Assembly (NCBI GenBank): GCA_903921605.1
Contig: CAIXQV010000360.1
Span: 1 to 12,199 of the forward strand
Source of the DNA: an uncultured Planctomycetaceae bacterium
GTDB lineage: Bacteria > Planctomycetota > Planctomycetia > Planctomycetales > Planctomycetaceae
Reading direction: 5' to 3'
Length of the DNA: 12,199 nt
The notes under the pieces were generated by a model, which was not told the origin of the DNA, ran no database searches, and saw nothing but the letters and a program-made list of their open reading frames with translations. Positions 1-6,533 of the stretch are shown piece after piece. The translations under genes were made by a program, and so were the position numbers. How positions within the stretch are numbered: the first letter of the stretch is position 1; each line of letters opens with the position of its first letter.

Positions 1-250
1 TCTCGAGTCGAATCAAAACTTTTGCAGTGACTTCACCGGCGACCTCGAATCGCCCAAACCAGTTGACCGTCTGAGTCGGGTCATCCCAATGAGTGATGCC
101 TTGATCCTCGGAAATTCGGGCGGCAGACGGATCGGGCAACATATAAGCCGTAAAGGCCGGCACTTTGACTTCGCCACAGAAGCCAGTTTCAGTGGGCAGA
201 AAACTGAAGACCAGAACAGAAGCCACCAAAGTGCAAATACGATTGGCCAT
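1..250 (-). CDS. Secreted DUF5077-like protein, N-terminal fragment (gene runs off the left edge)
   Basis: The minus strand is open from an ATG at 250 to the window edge (83 codons). The protein begins MANRICTLVASVLVFSF, a basic residue followed by a hydrophobic stretch, with a likely signal peptidase I site near residues 25-27 (C-G-E). The mature part contains ISEDQGITHWDDPTQTV and then WFGRFEVAGEVTAKV (residues about 47-78). This resembles the start of DUF5077, a beta-sandwich module that usually precedes DUF3472 in secreted planctomycete and Bacteroidetes proteins; I infer the family from this pattern only. It starts 41 bp after the dioxygenase stop on the same strand, so it is probably the third gene of that run. 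The catalytic or binding part lies outside the window, so the function is open. Coding status is fairly sure, the family call less so. Confidence 0.6.
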   Translation of the reverse strand, partial: MANRICTLVASVLVFSFLPTETGFCGEVKVPAFTAYMLPDPSAARISEDQGITHWDDPTQTVNWFGRFEVAGEVTAKVLIRLE

Positions 251-291
251 AAACACAGTTCTTCACCAGATAGTTAAGTGAAATTTCGCCG

Positions 292-1134
292 CTAACCCCA
301 GCAATACACCGCGTTTCGATCTTTGGCGTGAGCCATAAAACTGCAGGCGGTCCAGCGAGTTTTCTGGCCGACAACAGGCGTAACACGATGCAGATAACGG
401 CCAGAATCGACAATAATCAGATCGCCGGCATTCAGAGAAAATGCGACGGACGACAGCTGACTGAGATCCGGCTTATTGGTCGCAGAATCATCGTTTAACA
501 GGCGAGCATTCTCCGGCTCGACTCGATAATCGAAGACCTCCAGAGCCCCACCGTCTTCTGGTTTTCCAATCAGTAAAACCATCGAATACATATGGCTCGA
601 AACCAGCGTCTGCAAATGCTCATACGCCGGTCGCAGGGACTGTTCGTTATCACAATGAGCCGTGATGTAGCCGCCTTCGCCATGCCCACGAAAGGTCGTC
701 AGCATATAAGACTGCTCGGGATCCGGCCCCGGAGCCGCACGATAGGGCCGGTTCTCATCAAGGCGTGAAAGCAACTGCATCACGCACGAATCAATTCCCT
801 GTCCCGCAGGAAACAATTCGGCCATATGCTGATGAAATTCTTCCGCCTGCCGAAAGTAGGTTTCCGGATCTGTCTGCATCAGATTCAAATTCTGGCCGTA
901 GAACCAGGATTTGAATTTTTCCGGAAACCACGTCTTCAAAAACGGCGGATCGTGTCGCTCCAGGCGTGCCACGATCCGCTGCATCAGCGCGCTGTCATAA
1001 ACATTGCGGACAACAATTCCCGTTACCGATCCTTGTCGCAGTTGAGCAATGGCCGAGCCGTAGCGATCTGCATCGCAGGCCTGTAACTCAAGCAGCGAGA
1101 AGAATGGCTTCGGATGTCCGAGCAAATCAGACAA
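292..1134 (-). CDS. 2-oxoglutarate/Fe(II)-dependent dioxygenase
   Basis: A predicted soluble non-haem iron oxygenase that would couple 2-oxoglutarate decarboxylation to oxidation of an unidentified substrate. The reading frame is open from an ATG at 1188 (298 residues), but that start overlaps the upstream gene by 62 bp. I prefer the TTG at 1134 (280 residues), which has a GGGGAAGA stretch 6 nt upstream and overlaps the upstream stop by only 8 bp. Numbered from the TTG, the iron-binding facial triad is H160-x-D162 (in ITAHCDNEQ) and H249 (in RYLHRV), with R260 (in TRWTA) placed 11 residues later as expected for the 2-oxoglutarate carboxylate. The strand LNAGDLIIVDSGRYLHRV is typical of the double-stranded beta-helix. 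HxD rather than HxG/A argues for a hydroxylase rather than a halogenase. No signal peptide is seen, so it is likely cytoplasmic. Family call is firm, substrate unknown. Confidence 0.85.
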   Translation of the reverse strand: MSDLLGHPKPFFSLLELQACDADRYGSAIAQLRQGSVTGIVVRNVYDSALMQRIVARLERHDPPFLKTWFPEKFKSWFYGQNLNLMQTDPETYFRQAEEFHQHMAELFPAGQGIDSCVMQLLSRLDENRPYRAAPGPDPEQSYMLTTFRGHGEGGYITAHCDNEQSLRPAYEHLQTLVSSHMYSMVLLIGKPEDGGALEVFDYRVEPENARLLNDDSATNKPDLSQLSSVAFSLNAGDLIIVDSGRYLHRVTPVVGQKTRWTACSFMAHAKDRNAVYCWG

Positions 1135-2440
1135 ACGGAGTCTTCCCCGGAACAGCAACAGGTGGCACCGGATTATCAGCCCAGTCATAGCTGGCAGGGC
1201 TGAGGTCTTCCTTGGAGTTCATGACGGCATCCCAGGTCAGCTTCTGACCGGTATATCCAGCCATGCGGCCAGCAATCGCCAGCATCGTACTCTTGCACAT
1301 GTAGTCGCCATTGTTGATCGGCTTACCTGCACGGATGCTGGCAAAGAGTTCGTTGTGTTCGATCTGGTACATGTCCCCATCCGGGCCATCATACTTCCAG
1401 ATCACGTTGCCCTTGTAATCGGAAATCTTGTGGGCCATCACATCGATCATACCCTTTGTGCCAAAGATATAGTCTTCGACTTCATTCTCGCAGTTCGGCC
1501 AGTGGCGGCAGCGAGCGAACGCTTTCACACCATTTGCCCACTGATACACGATATCGAAGTGATCGTAGATGTTGCCATAGCGAGCATCCGTACGAACCTG
1601 ACGACCACCGGAACCACTGATCGTGGCCGGAGCTTCGTCATTCATCGCCCACATCATCTTGTCGAGACTGTGAATATGCTGCTCAACGTTAAAGTCACCG
1701 GACAGCCAGGTGTAGTAGTACCAGTTACGAATCTGATACTCCATTTCGCTCTTGCACTGATCGCGTTCACGACGAGGATCCCAGACGCCGCTGGACATGT
1801 AGCTACACTGCATCGATACGATGTCGCCAATTACGCCGCTCTTCAGTTGCTCGAAGACAGCTCGCTTACCCGGGTGATATCGCCAGCATAGCCCAGAGAC
1901 CAGAGACAGTCCTTTTTCGGCGGCCTTCGCTGAAGATTCAAGAACTGATCGCACGCCCGGCGCGTCAACCGCGATTGGTTTCTCACAGAAGATATGCTTG
2001 CCGGCTTCGACCGAGGCTCGCATGTGCTCAGGTCGGAAGTGAGGAGTTGAAGCCAGCAAGACTACGTCACACTTCTCGATGACCTGCTTGTAGGCATCGA
2101 AGCCGGTGTAACACTGATCTTCCGTCGCAGTAACTCGTGCCGCCGCGCCGTCCTTGTTGAATTTTCGGCTGAGCTGTCGCAGGCCTCGAGTGACCGCGTC
2201 TTCAAAAACGTCCGCCAGAGCAACCAGTTCGGTTCCCGGATCTGCATTCAGAGCCTGCTCAGCGGCGCCTGTTCCGCGACCACCCGCACCAACAAGTCCA
2301 ACCTTCAGGAGATCACTGCCACCTGCGTAGGCTCCGGCATTCAGCGTTGCTGGCACCGCGGCTACAGCAGCGGCACTCAAAGCGGTTGTGGCGAGGAATT
2401 CACGGCGAGTGCCGTCTGAAGTCTGTGTCCGTTTATCCAT
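1127..2440 (-). CDS. Tat-exported Gfo/Idh/MocA family oxidoreductase
   Basis: A 437-residue NAD(P)-dependent oxidoreductase, probably acting in the periplasm on a sugar or polyol derivative. The ATG at 2440 places a Tat signal at the start: T-R-R-E-F-L-A at residues 11-17, then an Ala-rich hydrophobic stretch to about residue 37. The frame is open up to 2518, but the extra 26 residues would bury the Tat motif. The Rossmann fold shows GLVGAGGRG at 48-56, the family EKP motif at 153-155 (FCEKPIAV), and D-F-N-V-E-Q-H-I-H-S-L-D at 249-260 with H255 as likely catalytic residue. The C-terminal TWDAVMNS segment is common in planctomycete members, which often occur in many copies. Gly-rich and EKP motifs are intact, so it is probably active. 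It is the first gene of the run that continues into the dioxygenase. Substrate cannot be read from sequence. Confidence 0.92.
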   Translation of the reverse strand: MDKRTQTSDGTRREFLATTALSAAAVAAVPATLNAGAYAGGSDLLKVGLVGAGGRGTGAAEQALNADPGTELVALADVFEDAVTRGLRQLSRKFNKDGAAARVTATEDQCYTGFDAYKQVIEKCDVVLLASTPHFRPEHMRASVEAGKHIFCEKPIAVDAPGVRSVLESSAKAAEKGLSLVSGLCWRYHPGKRAVFEQLKSGVIGDIVSMQCSYMSSGVWDPRRERDQCKSEMEYQIRNWYYYTWLSGDFNVEQHIHSLDKMMWAMNDEAPATISGSGGRQVRTDARYGNIYDHFDIVYQWANGVKAFARCRHWPNCENEVEDYIFGTKGMIDVMAHKISDYKGNVIWKYDGPDGDMYQIEHNELFASIRAGKPINNGDYMCKSTMLAIAGRMAGYTGQKLTWDAVMNSKEDLSPASYDWADNPVPPVAVPGKTPFV

Positions 2441-2522
2441 GATTTCTGCTTTCTTGTCTCGTCGAGGAACGGCGGGATTCAGGGCGGATGGCAGCCATTT
2501 CTGCTGCTGGTTTCGCAAGAGG

Positions 2523-2548
2523 TTGACCTTTCAAACGCCTCAGGTCAA
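2523..2548. promoter_or_regulatory. Perfect 7-bp inverted repeat in the divergent intergenic region (candidate operator)
   Basis: TTGACCT and its exact reverse complement AGGTCAA are separated by 12 nt, so the half-site centres are about two helical turns (19 bp) apart, suiting a dimeric regulator. It lies 83 bp upstream of the oxidoreductase start and 240 bp upstream of the cytochrome-domain gene. No convincing -35/-10 pair was found with it. The rest of 2441-2787 holds the palindrome at 2656-2737 and an 11-bp palindrome TGATTAAATCA at 2734-2744, but no gene. Confidence 0.35.
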
Positions 2549-2655
2549 GGGTTTGGCCAAAGTTCGTGGCTCCGCTCTCGCTTGTCACACCCGGCCCCCC
2601 GGACATAACCTGCCTGACTTGTTCAGCTGCTGCGGACTGTCGATTTAGTTGTGTC

Positions 2656-2737
2656 ATCAGCCGCCGGGCGTTAGCCCCCGGTTGTTTTTGAAGGGTTTCT
2701 GCGGCAAGAAACCGGACGCTAACGCGTTCCGGCTGAT
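2656..2737. repeat. Imperfect 28-bp inverted repeat with GCGTTAGC core (probable dispersed planctomycete palindrome)
   Basis: The arms at 2656-2683 and 2710-2737 are equal in length and match at 22 of 28 positions when one is reverse-complemented; both share ATCAGCCG, GCGTTAGC and CCGGTT blocks. The spacer is 26 nt. A second, mutually exclusive hairpin, GGTTTCT (2694-2700) with AGAAACC (2707-2713), uses part of the right arm. From memory, GCGTTAGC/CCGG palindromes of this kind recur between genes in planctomycete genomes; this cannot be verified here. There is no T run, so it is not a typical terminator. It lies 51 bp upstream of the cytochrome-domain gene start. Confidence 0.6.
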
Positions 2738-2787
2738 TAAATCAACAGCGGTAAACGACTCAATCAAGTCCCCACTGAGGAATTCCG

Positions 2788-5232
2788 GTGCTTCGAAGCT
2801 GTCTCTTTCATTTTGCGGTTTGTTTGTGCCTTGCGGTCGTTGCTCGTTCGGCCATCGCTCAGCAGCCGTCCGATTTTGCTCATGACGTGCTTCCGGTGCT
2901 GAAGAAGCATTGCGTCCCTTGTCATGGTGGGCGAGAAGCCAAGGGCAGCTTCTCGATGAATCATCGAGAACTGGTCGTCGATTCGGGTCATGTTGTCGTT
3001 GGCAAACCTGAAGAATCTCACCTGCTTAATCTGATTCTGTCGACAGACCGCGAAACTCAAATGCCCCCGGCTGATCGAGAACGTTTGTCCGAAAAAGAGA
3101 AAGATGTCATCCGCAAGTGGATCGCTGATGGTTTGCCTTGGGAAGAAGGTTTCTCTTTCGCTCCCGCGAGTTATGAACCGCCTTTGAAGCCTCGTCGGCC
3201 TGAACTACCTGCGGCTGTCGACGGACGTTCAAATCCGGTTGACCGAATACTGGATGCTGATCTTGCGTCGCATCAGATTGCTCGTCCGGCAGAAATAGAT
3301 GACGCCGTATTCCTGCGACGAGTTTCGCTCGATCTGGTCGGCTTGCTTCCTGAACCGCAGGAACTGGAGGCTTTTGTCGCCGACAACACTCCTGGCAAGC
3401 GCGAGAGGATTGTTCGCAATCTTCTGGATGACAATGTTGGTTACGCCGAGCACTGGCTTTCGTTCTTCAATGATCTGCTCCGCAACGATTACAGCGGCAC
3501 GGGTTTCATTACCGGAGGACGGCAACAGGTCAGCGGTTGGCTCTATGAAGCACTTTTCAGCAACAAGCCATTCGACCAGTTTGCTCGTGAACTGATCGCT
3601 CCGCCGACTCCGGCCAGTCAGGGATACATTGATGGTATTCGCTGGCGTGGCGAAGTGAGTGCAGGACAGACGGTTGAGATCCAGTTTGCTCAGAGCGTGT
3701 CTCAATCGTTCCTTGGCATCAATCTCAAATGTGCGTCGTGTCACGATAGTTTTATTGATCGATGGAAGCTGGAAGAAGCTTACGGTCTGGCGGCCATCTA
3801 CTCGGCTCAGCCGATGCAGATTCATCGCTGCGATAAGCCGATCGGAAAACAAGCCGAAGCCAAATGGCTGTTTCCGGAACTTGGTCAGGTCGATGCCGCT
3901 GCGCCGCGTGAAGAGCGATTGAAGCAACTCGCGGCGCTGATGACTCATCCCGACAACGGCCGGTTTACTCGTACGATCGTCAATCGCTTGTGGTACAAGC
4001 TCATGGGGCGTGGCATCGTGCATCCGCTGGATGCTATGCAGTCAGAACCATGGAACGCGGATCTGCTGGATCATCTTGCCGTGCATCTTGCGGATAACAA
4101 ATACGATCTGAAATCGGTCCTGTACCTGATCGCAACCTCGGAAGCTTATCAGTCGCAATGTGTGACGCGACGAGTGGAATCGGCAGAAGGCTCCACAGGG
4201 AAATTTGTCTATCAGGGGCCACTGCCGCGCCGTATGACGGCCGAGCAATTTCTGGACTCGGTGTGGCAGATGACATCGGCTGCTCCGACTGCCTTTGATG
4301 CTCCGGTGATTCGGAGTGCACCTCAAGCGGCAGGGGCGGAACCTGTCGCATTGCAGGCCAAATGGATCTGGGGAGACTCCGCAGCCAGTGGCAGTGTTCC
4401 TCCGTCCGGCGAGGCGATTTTACTTCGTCGTCAGTTCCAGCTGACGGACGACGTTGAGCAGGGCGGCGCGGTATTGACCTGCGATAACGGGTTTACTCTG
4501 TTTATCAATGGCCGTGAAGTGAAGTCCGGCAGCGAATGGACAAAGACCGAAGCTGTGCCTCTGCGAGGGCTTCTGAAGAAGGGCGAGAACACTGTTGTCG
4601 CCATCGCCACGAATGCTGGAAACGGTCCCAATGCGGCTGGGTTCTTCTTCGAATCACGCGTGAAACTGACGAACGGCGAAGTCATGACCGTGGTCAGTGA
4701 TGAAAGCTGGGAATGGACCGCCAATGTCCCCGCTCGAAAGGAAGGCCGACTGGGACGTATCACCGGAGATTGGAAACCGGTCACGATTGTGCCGGCCCTT
4801 GATGTCTGGACGAATTCCGTCGCCGCCACAGCTCCGAATCTGCTGATGCAGGCGCTGACGGGCAATCTGCAGATGATTCGAGCCTCGCTGATGAAGAATG
4901 ACTTCCTGATGCGATCGCTCGGCCGACCATTTCGCGAACAGATCGTTTCCATGCGTCCCACCGAACTGACAACATTGGAAGCGATTGACCTTTCCAACGG
5001 AGCGACGCTGGCGGGTTATCTGAGCACTGGAGCCGCGAATCTGGCGAACGGGGAGTATTCCGACAAGACGGCGCTTATCGATCATCTGTATGAATTCGCG
5101 CTGTCTCGAAAGCCATTGCCTGATGAAAAGGCGATTCTGAACGAATCACTCAGCTCGCCGCCAACAACCCAGGAAATCGAAGACGTCCTTTGGGCGATCT
5201 TTATGACTCCCGAGTTCTTCCTTGTGCGATAA
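2788..5232 (+). CDS. Planctomycete cytochrome c-like / DUF1549 / DUF1553 secreted protein with an inserted beta-sandwich-like domain
   Basis: An 814-residue exported protein of a family expanded in planctomycetes; its reaction is not established. It starts at GTG 2788 with GAGGAA 5 nt upstream. A signal peptide covers residues 1 to about 24 (ARSAIAQ). The planctomycete cytochrome c domain (about 28-120) has CVPCH (C42, C45, H46) for covalent haem and QMPP (M92) as a possible distal ligand. DUF1549 (about 150-340) carries the second CxxCH, CASCH at 315-319. DUF1553 begins near 380 (RTIVNRLWYKLMGRG at 395-409) and ends in TPEFFLVR at the C-terminus. Between them, about 522-665 (KWIWGD, then LFINGREV, then NTVVAIATNAGNGPN) looks like a galactose-binding-type sandwich, as seen in rhamnosidase N-domains. 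The usual partner, a DUF1501 gene, is not downstream. Domains are clear, function is not. Confidence 0.93.
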   Translation: MLRSCLFHFAVCLCLAVVARSAIAQQPSDFAHDVLPVLKKHCVPCHGGREAKGSFSMNHRELVVDSGHVVVGKPEESHLLNLILSTDRETQMPPADRERLSEKEKDVIRKWIADGLPWEEGFSFAPASYEPPLKPRRPELPAAVDGRSNPVDRILDADLASHQIARPAEIDDAVFLRRVSLDLVGLLPEPQELEAFVADNTPGKRERIVRNLLDDNVGYAEHWLSFFNDLLRNDYSGTGFITGGRQQVSGWLYEALFSNKPFDQFARELIAPPTPASQGYIDGIRWRGEVSAGQTVEIQFAQSVSQSFLGINLKCASCHDSFIDRWKLEEAYGLAAIYSAQPMQIHRCDKPIGKQAEAKWLFPELGQVDAAAPREERLKQLAALMTHPDNGRFTRTIVNRLWYKLMGRGIVHPLDAMQSEPWNADLLDHLAVHLADNKYDLKSVLYLIATSEAYQSQCVTRRVESAEGSTGKFVYQGPLPRRMTAEQFLDSVWQMTSAAPTAFDAPVIRSAPQAAGAEPVALQAKWIWGDSAASGSVPPSGEAILLRRQFQLTDDVEQGGAVLTCDNGFTLFINGREVKSGSEWTKTEAVPLRGLLKKGENTVVAIATNAGNGPNAAGFFFESRVKLTNGEVMTVVSDESWEWTANVPARKEGRLGRITGDWKPVTIVPALDVWTNSVAATAPNLLMQALTGNLQMIRASLMKNDFLMRSLGRPFREQIVSMRPTELTTLEAIDLSNGATLAGYLSTGAANLANGEYSDKTALIDHLYEFALSRKPLPDEKAILNESLSSPPTTQEIEDVLWAIFMTPEFFLVR

Positions 5233-5243
5233 GGATCAACAAT

Positions 5244-5380
5244 CAGTGGCATAGCACTGCCATCTGGCAAGGGCCAGGTGTCTCAGAACGACTGGGATAT
5301 GCGTCATTGTAACATCGCCAGTATCGGGCGATGGCTTGTAAGAAATCGCCTGAAGCTTCAATCTGGCCAATTGTGCCAGA
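5244..5380 (+). other. Hairpin-dense intergenic region (candidate structured RNA, leader or 3' end element)
   Basis: The 243 bp between the two plus-strand genes hold no gene but at least five short perfect or near-perfect stems: CAGTG/CACTG (5244-5259), an 8-bp stem with one G-U pair (5261-5280), CATCGCC/GGCGATG with a 7-nt loop (5313-5333), the palindrome TGAAGCTTCA (5351-5360), and TCTGGC/GCCAGA with a 7-nt loop (5362-5380). The GGCGAT arm at 5327-5332 can instead pair with ATCGCC at 5345-5350, giving two exclusive folds. It could end the upstream transcript, lead the small-protein mRNA, or be an independent small RNA. Confidence 0.35.
5261..5280 (+). terminator. Possible terminator hairpin after the DUF1549/DUF1553 gene
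   Basis: An 8-bp stem (CATCTGGC with GCCAGGTG, one G-U pair) closes a 4-nt AAGG loop, starting 28 nt after the stop codon at 5232. No T run follows, so intrinsic termination is doubtful; it may be a 3' stabilising hairpin or part of the larger structured region. Confidence 0.3.
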
Positions 5381-5475
5381 GCAACCCCGAAGACTTGACG
5401 AATCCTGCGGAACCCTGCATCCTAAGAGATAGCAGGCTTCTGCTTTTGTGACGCTGAATCAAGGAAAGAAAAACG

Positions 5476-5649
5476 ATGACCGGGTATACCGTACACACGG
5501 GAGCTTCCAAGAAATTTGTTAGTGGCTGGGACAACGTTTTCGGCAATGCGCCAGCAAAAAAGGCTGCCGGAAAATCTGCTGCAAAGGCAAAGAGCAGCAG
5601 TGTTAAGAAAAGCAGCGGTGTCAAAGCGAAGAAGGGCAAAAAGAAGTAG
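5476..5649 (+). CDS. Small basic 'YTVHTG' protein of unknown function, 57 residues
   Basis: ATG at 5476, stop TAG at 5647-5649, with an AAGGAAAG ribosome-binding stretch about 7-10 nt upstream. The N-terminal half, MTGYTVHTGASKKFVSGWDN followed by VFG, is compact and non-repetitive. Residues 25-57 are almost entirely Lys, Ala, Ser and Gly, ending KKGKKK, with no acidic residue after D19. From memory, short proteins with this YTVHTG...SKKF...WD..F start and a Lys/Ala tail are widespread in planctomycetes; I know of no assigned function. The tail resembles histone H1-like or nucleic-acid-binding tails, so binding to DNA, RNA or ribosomes is a reasonable guess only. It stands alone on the plus strand after a hairpin-rich leader and converges with the ABC operon. 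It is short enough that automated calling may miss it. Confidence 0.8.
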   Translation: MTGYTVHTGASKKFVSGWDNVFGNAPAKKAAGKSAAKAKSSSVKKSSGVKAKKGKKK

Positions 5650-5705
5650 CTCTTTGCGGCTGACGTTCCTGCTGGGGGAAACATGTTATTCCGGATGCGT
5701 TCTTG

Positions 5706-5726
5706 CTTGGCCGATAAATGGCCGAG
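5706..5726. terminator. Hairpin between convergent genes, possible bidirectional terminator
   Basis: CTTGGCC and GGCCGAG form a 7-bp stem (one G-U pair on the plus strand) with a 7-nt AT-rich loop. It lies 57 nt after the small-protein stop and 36 nt past the ABC ATPase stop on the other strand. Only a weak T-rich stretch (TTCT) follows, so its strength is uncertain. Confidence 0.4.
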
Positions 5727-5761
5727 TTCTAAACATCCCATGTTGACGACGACGCTGCGTT

Positions 5762-6499
5762 CTACTTTTCACCCGGGTGTACTCGACCGTCTTCCATGTT
5801 GATGATGCGATCGGCCACGTCCAGAATTCGTGGGTCGTGAGTCACCATCAGGATCGGACAGCCTCGCCCACGAGCAAGCTCCTGCAGCAGGTTGACTACG
5901 TCGCGGCCTGATTGACTGTCCAATGCGGCTGTGGGCTCATCCGCCAGAATGAGTTTCGGATTGGCCGCAAGTGCTCGCGCGATGGCGACTCGTTGTTTTT
6001 GCCCGCCGGAAAGTCGAGCCGGGTAATAGTCGAGACGATGCCCGAGGCCGACGCTGGTCAGCAGTTCAACAGTCAGTCGTGACGCATCATCAGGGTTGAC
6101 TTCCGGATGCAGATGAAACATGAGCTGCACGTTCTGTCGAGCCGTCAGGAATGGCAGCAGGTTATGCTGCTGAAAGATGAACCCGATATCGCGCCGAACT
6201 TCGACCAGTTCTTCCAGGCTGGCATCGTGCAGATGATGGCTCAGGACATCCAACTCGCCGTCGCGAACTTTTCTCAACGCTCCGATGAGAGTTAGCAGAG
6301 TTGTCTTGCCGCTGCCGCTGGGGCCGGTCAGCAGAACGATCTCCCCGGTTCCTACTTCCATGTTAATGTCAAACAGAATCTGCTTCTGCAGGTCTCCTTC
6401 GCCGAACGCGAAGTTCACGTGCCGCGCAGAGATCGCAGGAGTCGCTTTCGCCATGGCGATTCCCGTTTTAGCCGTCGAATTTTGAGCGTCATCAACCAT
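5762..6499 (-). CDS. ABC transporter ATP-binding protein, DevA type
   Basis: The ATPase of an efflux complex with the two preceding genes; it would drive the DevC-type permease at the inner membrane. With the ATG at 6499 it has 245 residues: Walker A GPSGSGKTT at 59-67, Q-loop Q110, signature LSGGQKQR at 163-170, Walker B LILADEPTAALD at 183-194 and H-loop H221. All ATPase motifs are intact. The segment FGEGDLQKQILFDINMEV (about 32-49) matches the DevA subgroup seen next to DevC permeases, close to LolD/MacB ATPases. The frame is open to 6580, which would overlap the permease; the ATG at 6454 (230 residues) has a better ribosome-binding stretch (GGGA, 6 nt) and is a real alternative. It is the last gene of the operon, 34 bp after the permease stop. 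Confidence 0.92.
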   Translation of the reverse strand: MVDDAQNSTAKTGIAMAKATPAISARHVNFAFGEGDLQKQILFDINMEVGTGEIVLLTGPSGSGKTTLLTLIGALRKVRDGELDVLSHHLHDASLEELVEVRRDIGFIFQQHNLLPFLTARQNVQLMFHLHPEVNPDDASRLTVELLTSVGLGHRLDYYPARLSGGQKQRVAIARALAANPKLILADEPTAALDSQSGRDVVNLLQELARGRGCPILMVTHDPRILDVADRIINMEDGRVHPGEK

Positions 6500-6533
6500 T
6501 GTCGGTTCGAGTCTTCGAAATTGGATAACTCTG

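Noticed and set aside
1355..1891. A 178-codon plus-strand frame inside the Gfo/Idh/MocA gene
   Set aside because: Antisense to conserved enzyme sequence; composition is that of a shadow frame.
2441..2787. A small gene in the divergent intergenic region
   Set aside because: Frames there are short, lack ribosome-binding sites and cross the inverted repeats; no protein family recognised.
3229..4023. A 264-codon open frame on the minus strand inside the DUF1549 gene
   Set aside because: It is antisense to clearly conserved domains, has no recognisable motif, and reflects codon bias in the real gene.
5395..5428. TTGACG at 5395-5400 as a promoter for the small basic protein
   Set aside because: No acceptable -10 box at 16-18 nt spacing; the nearest TA-rich hexamers are at 19 nt or more.
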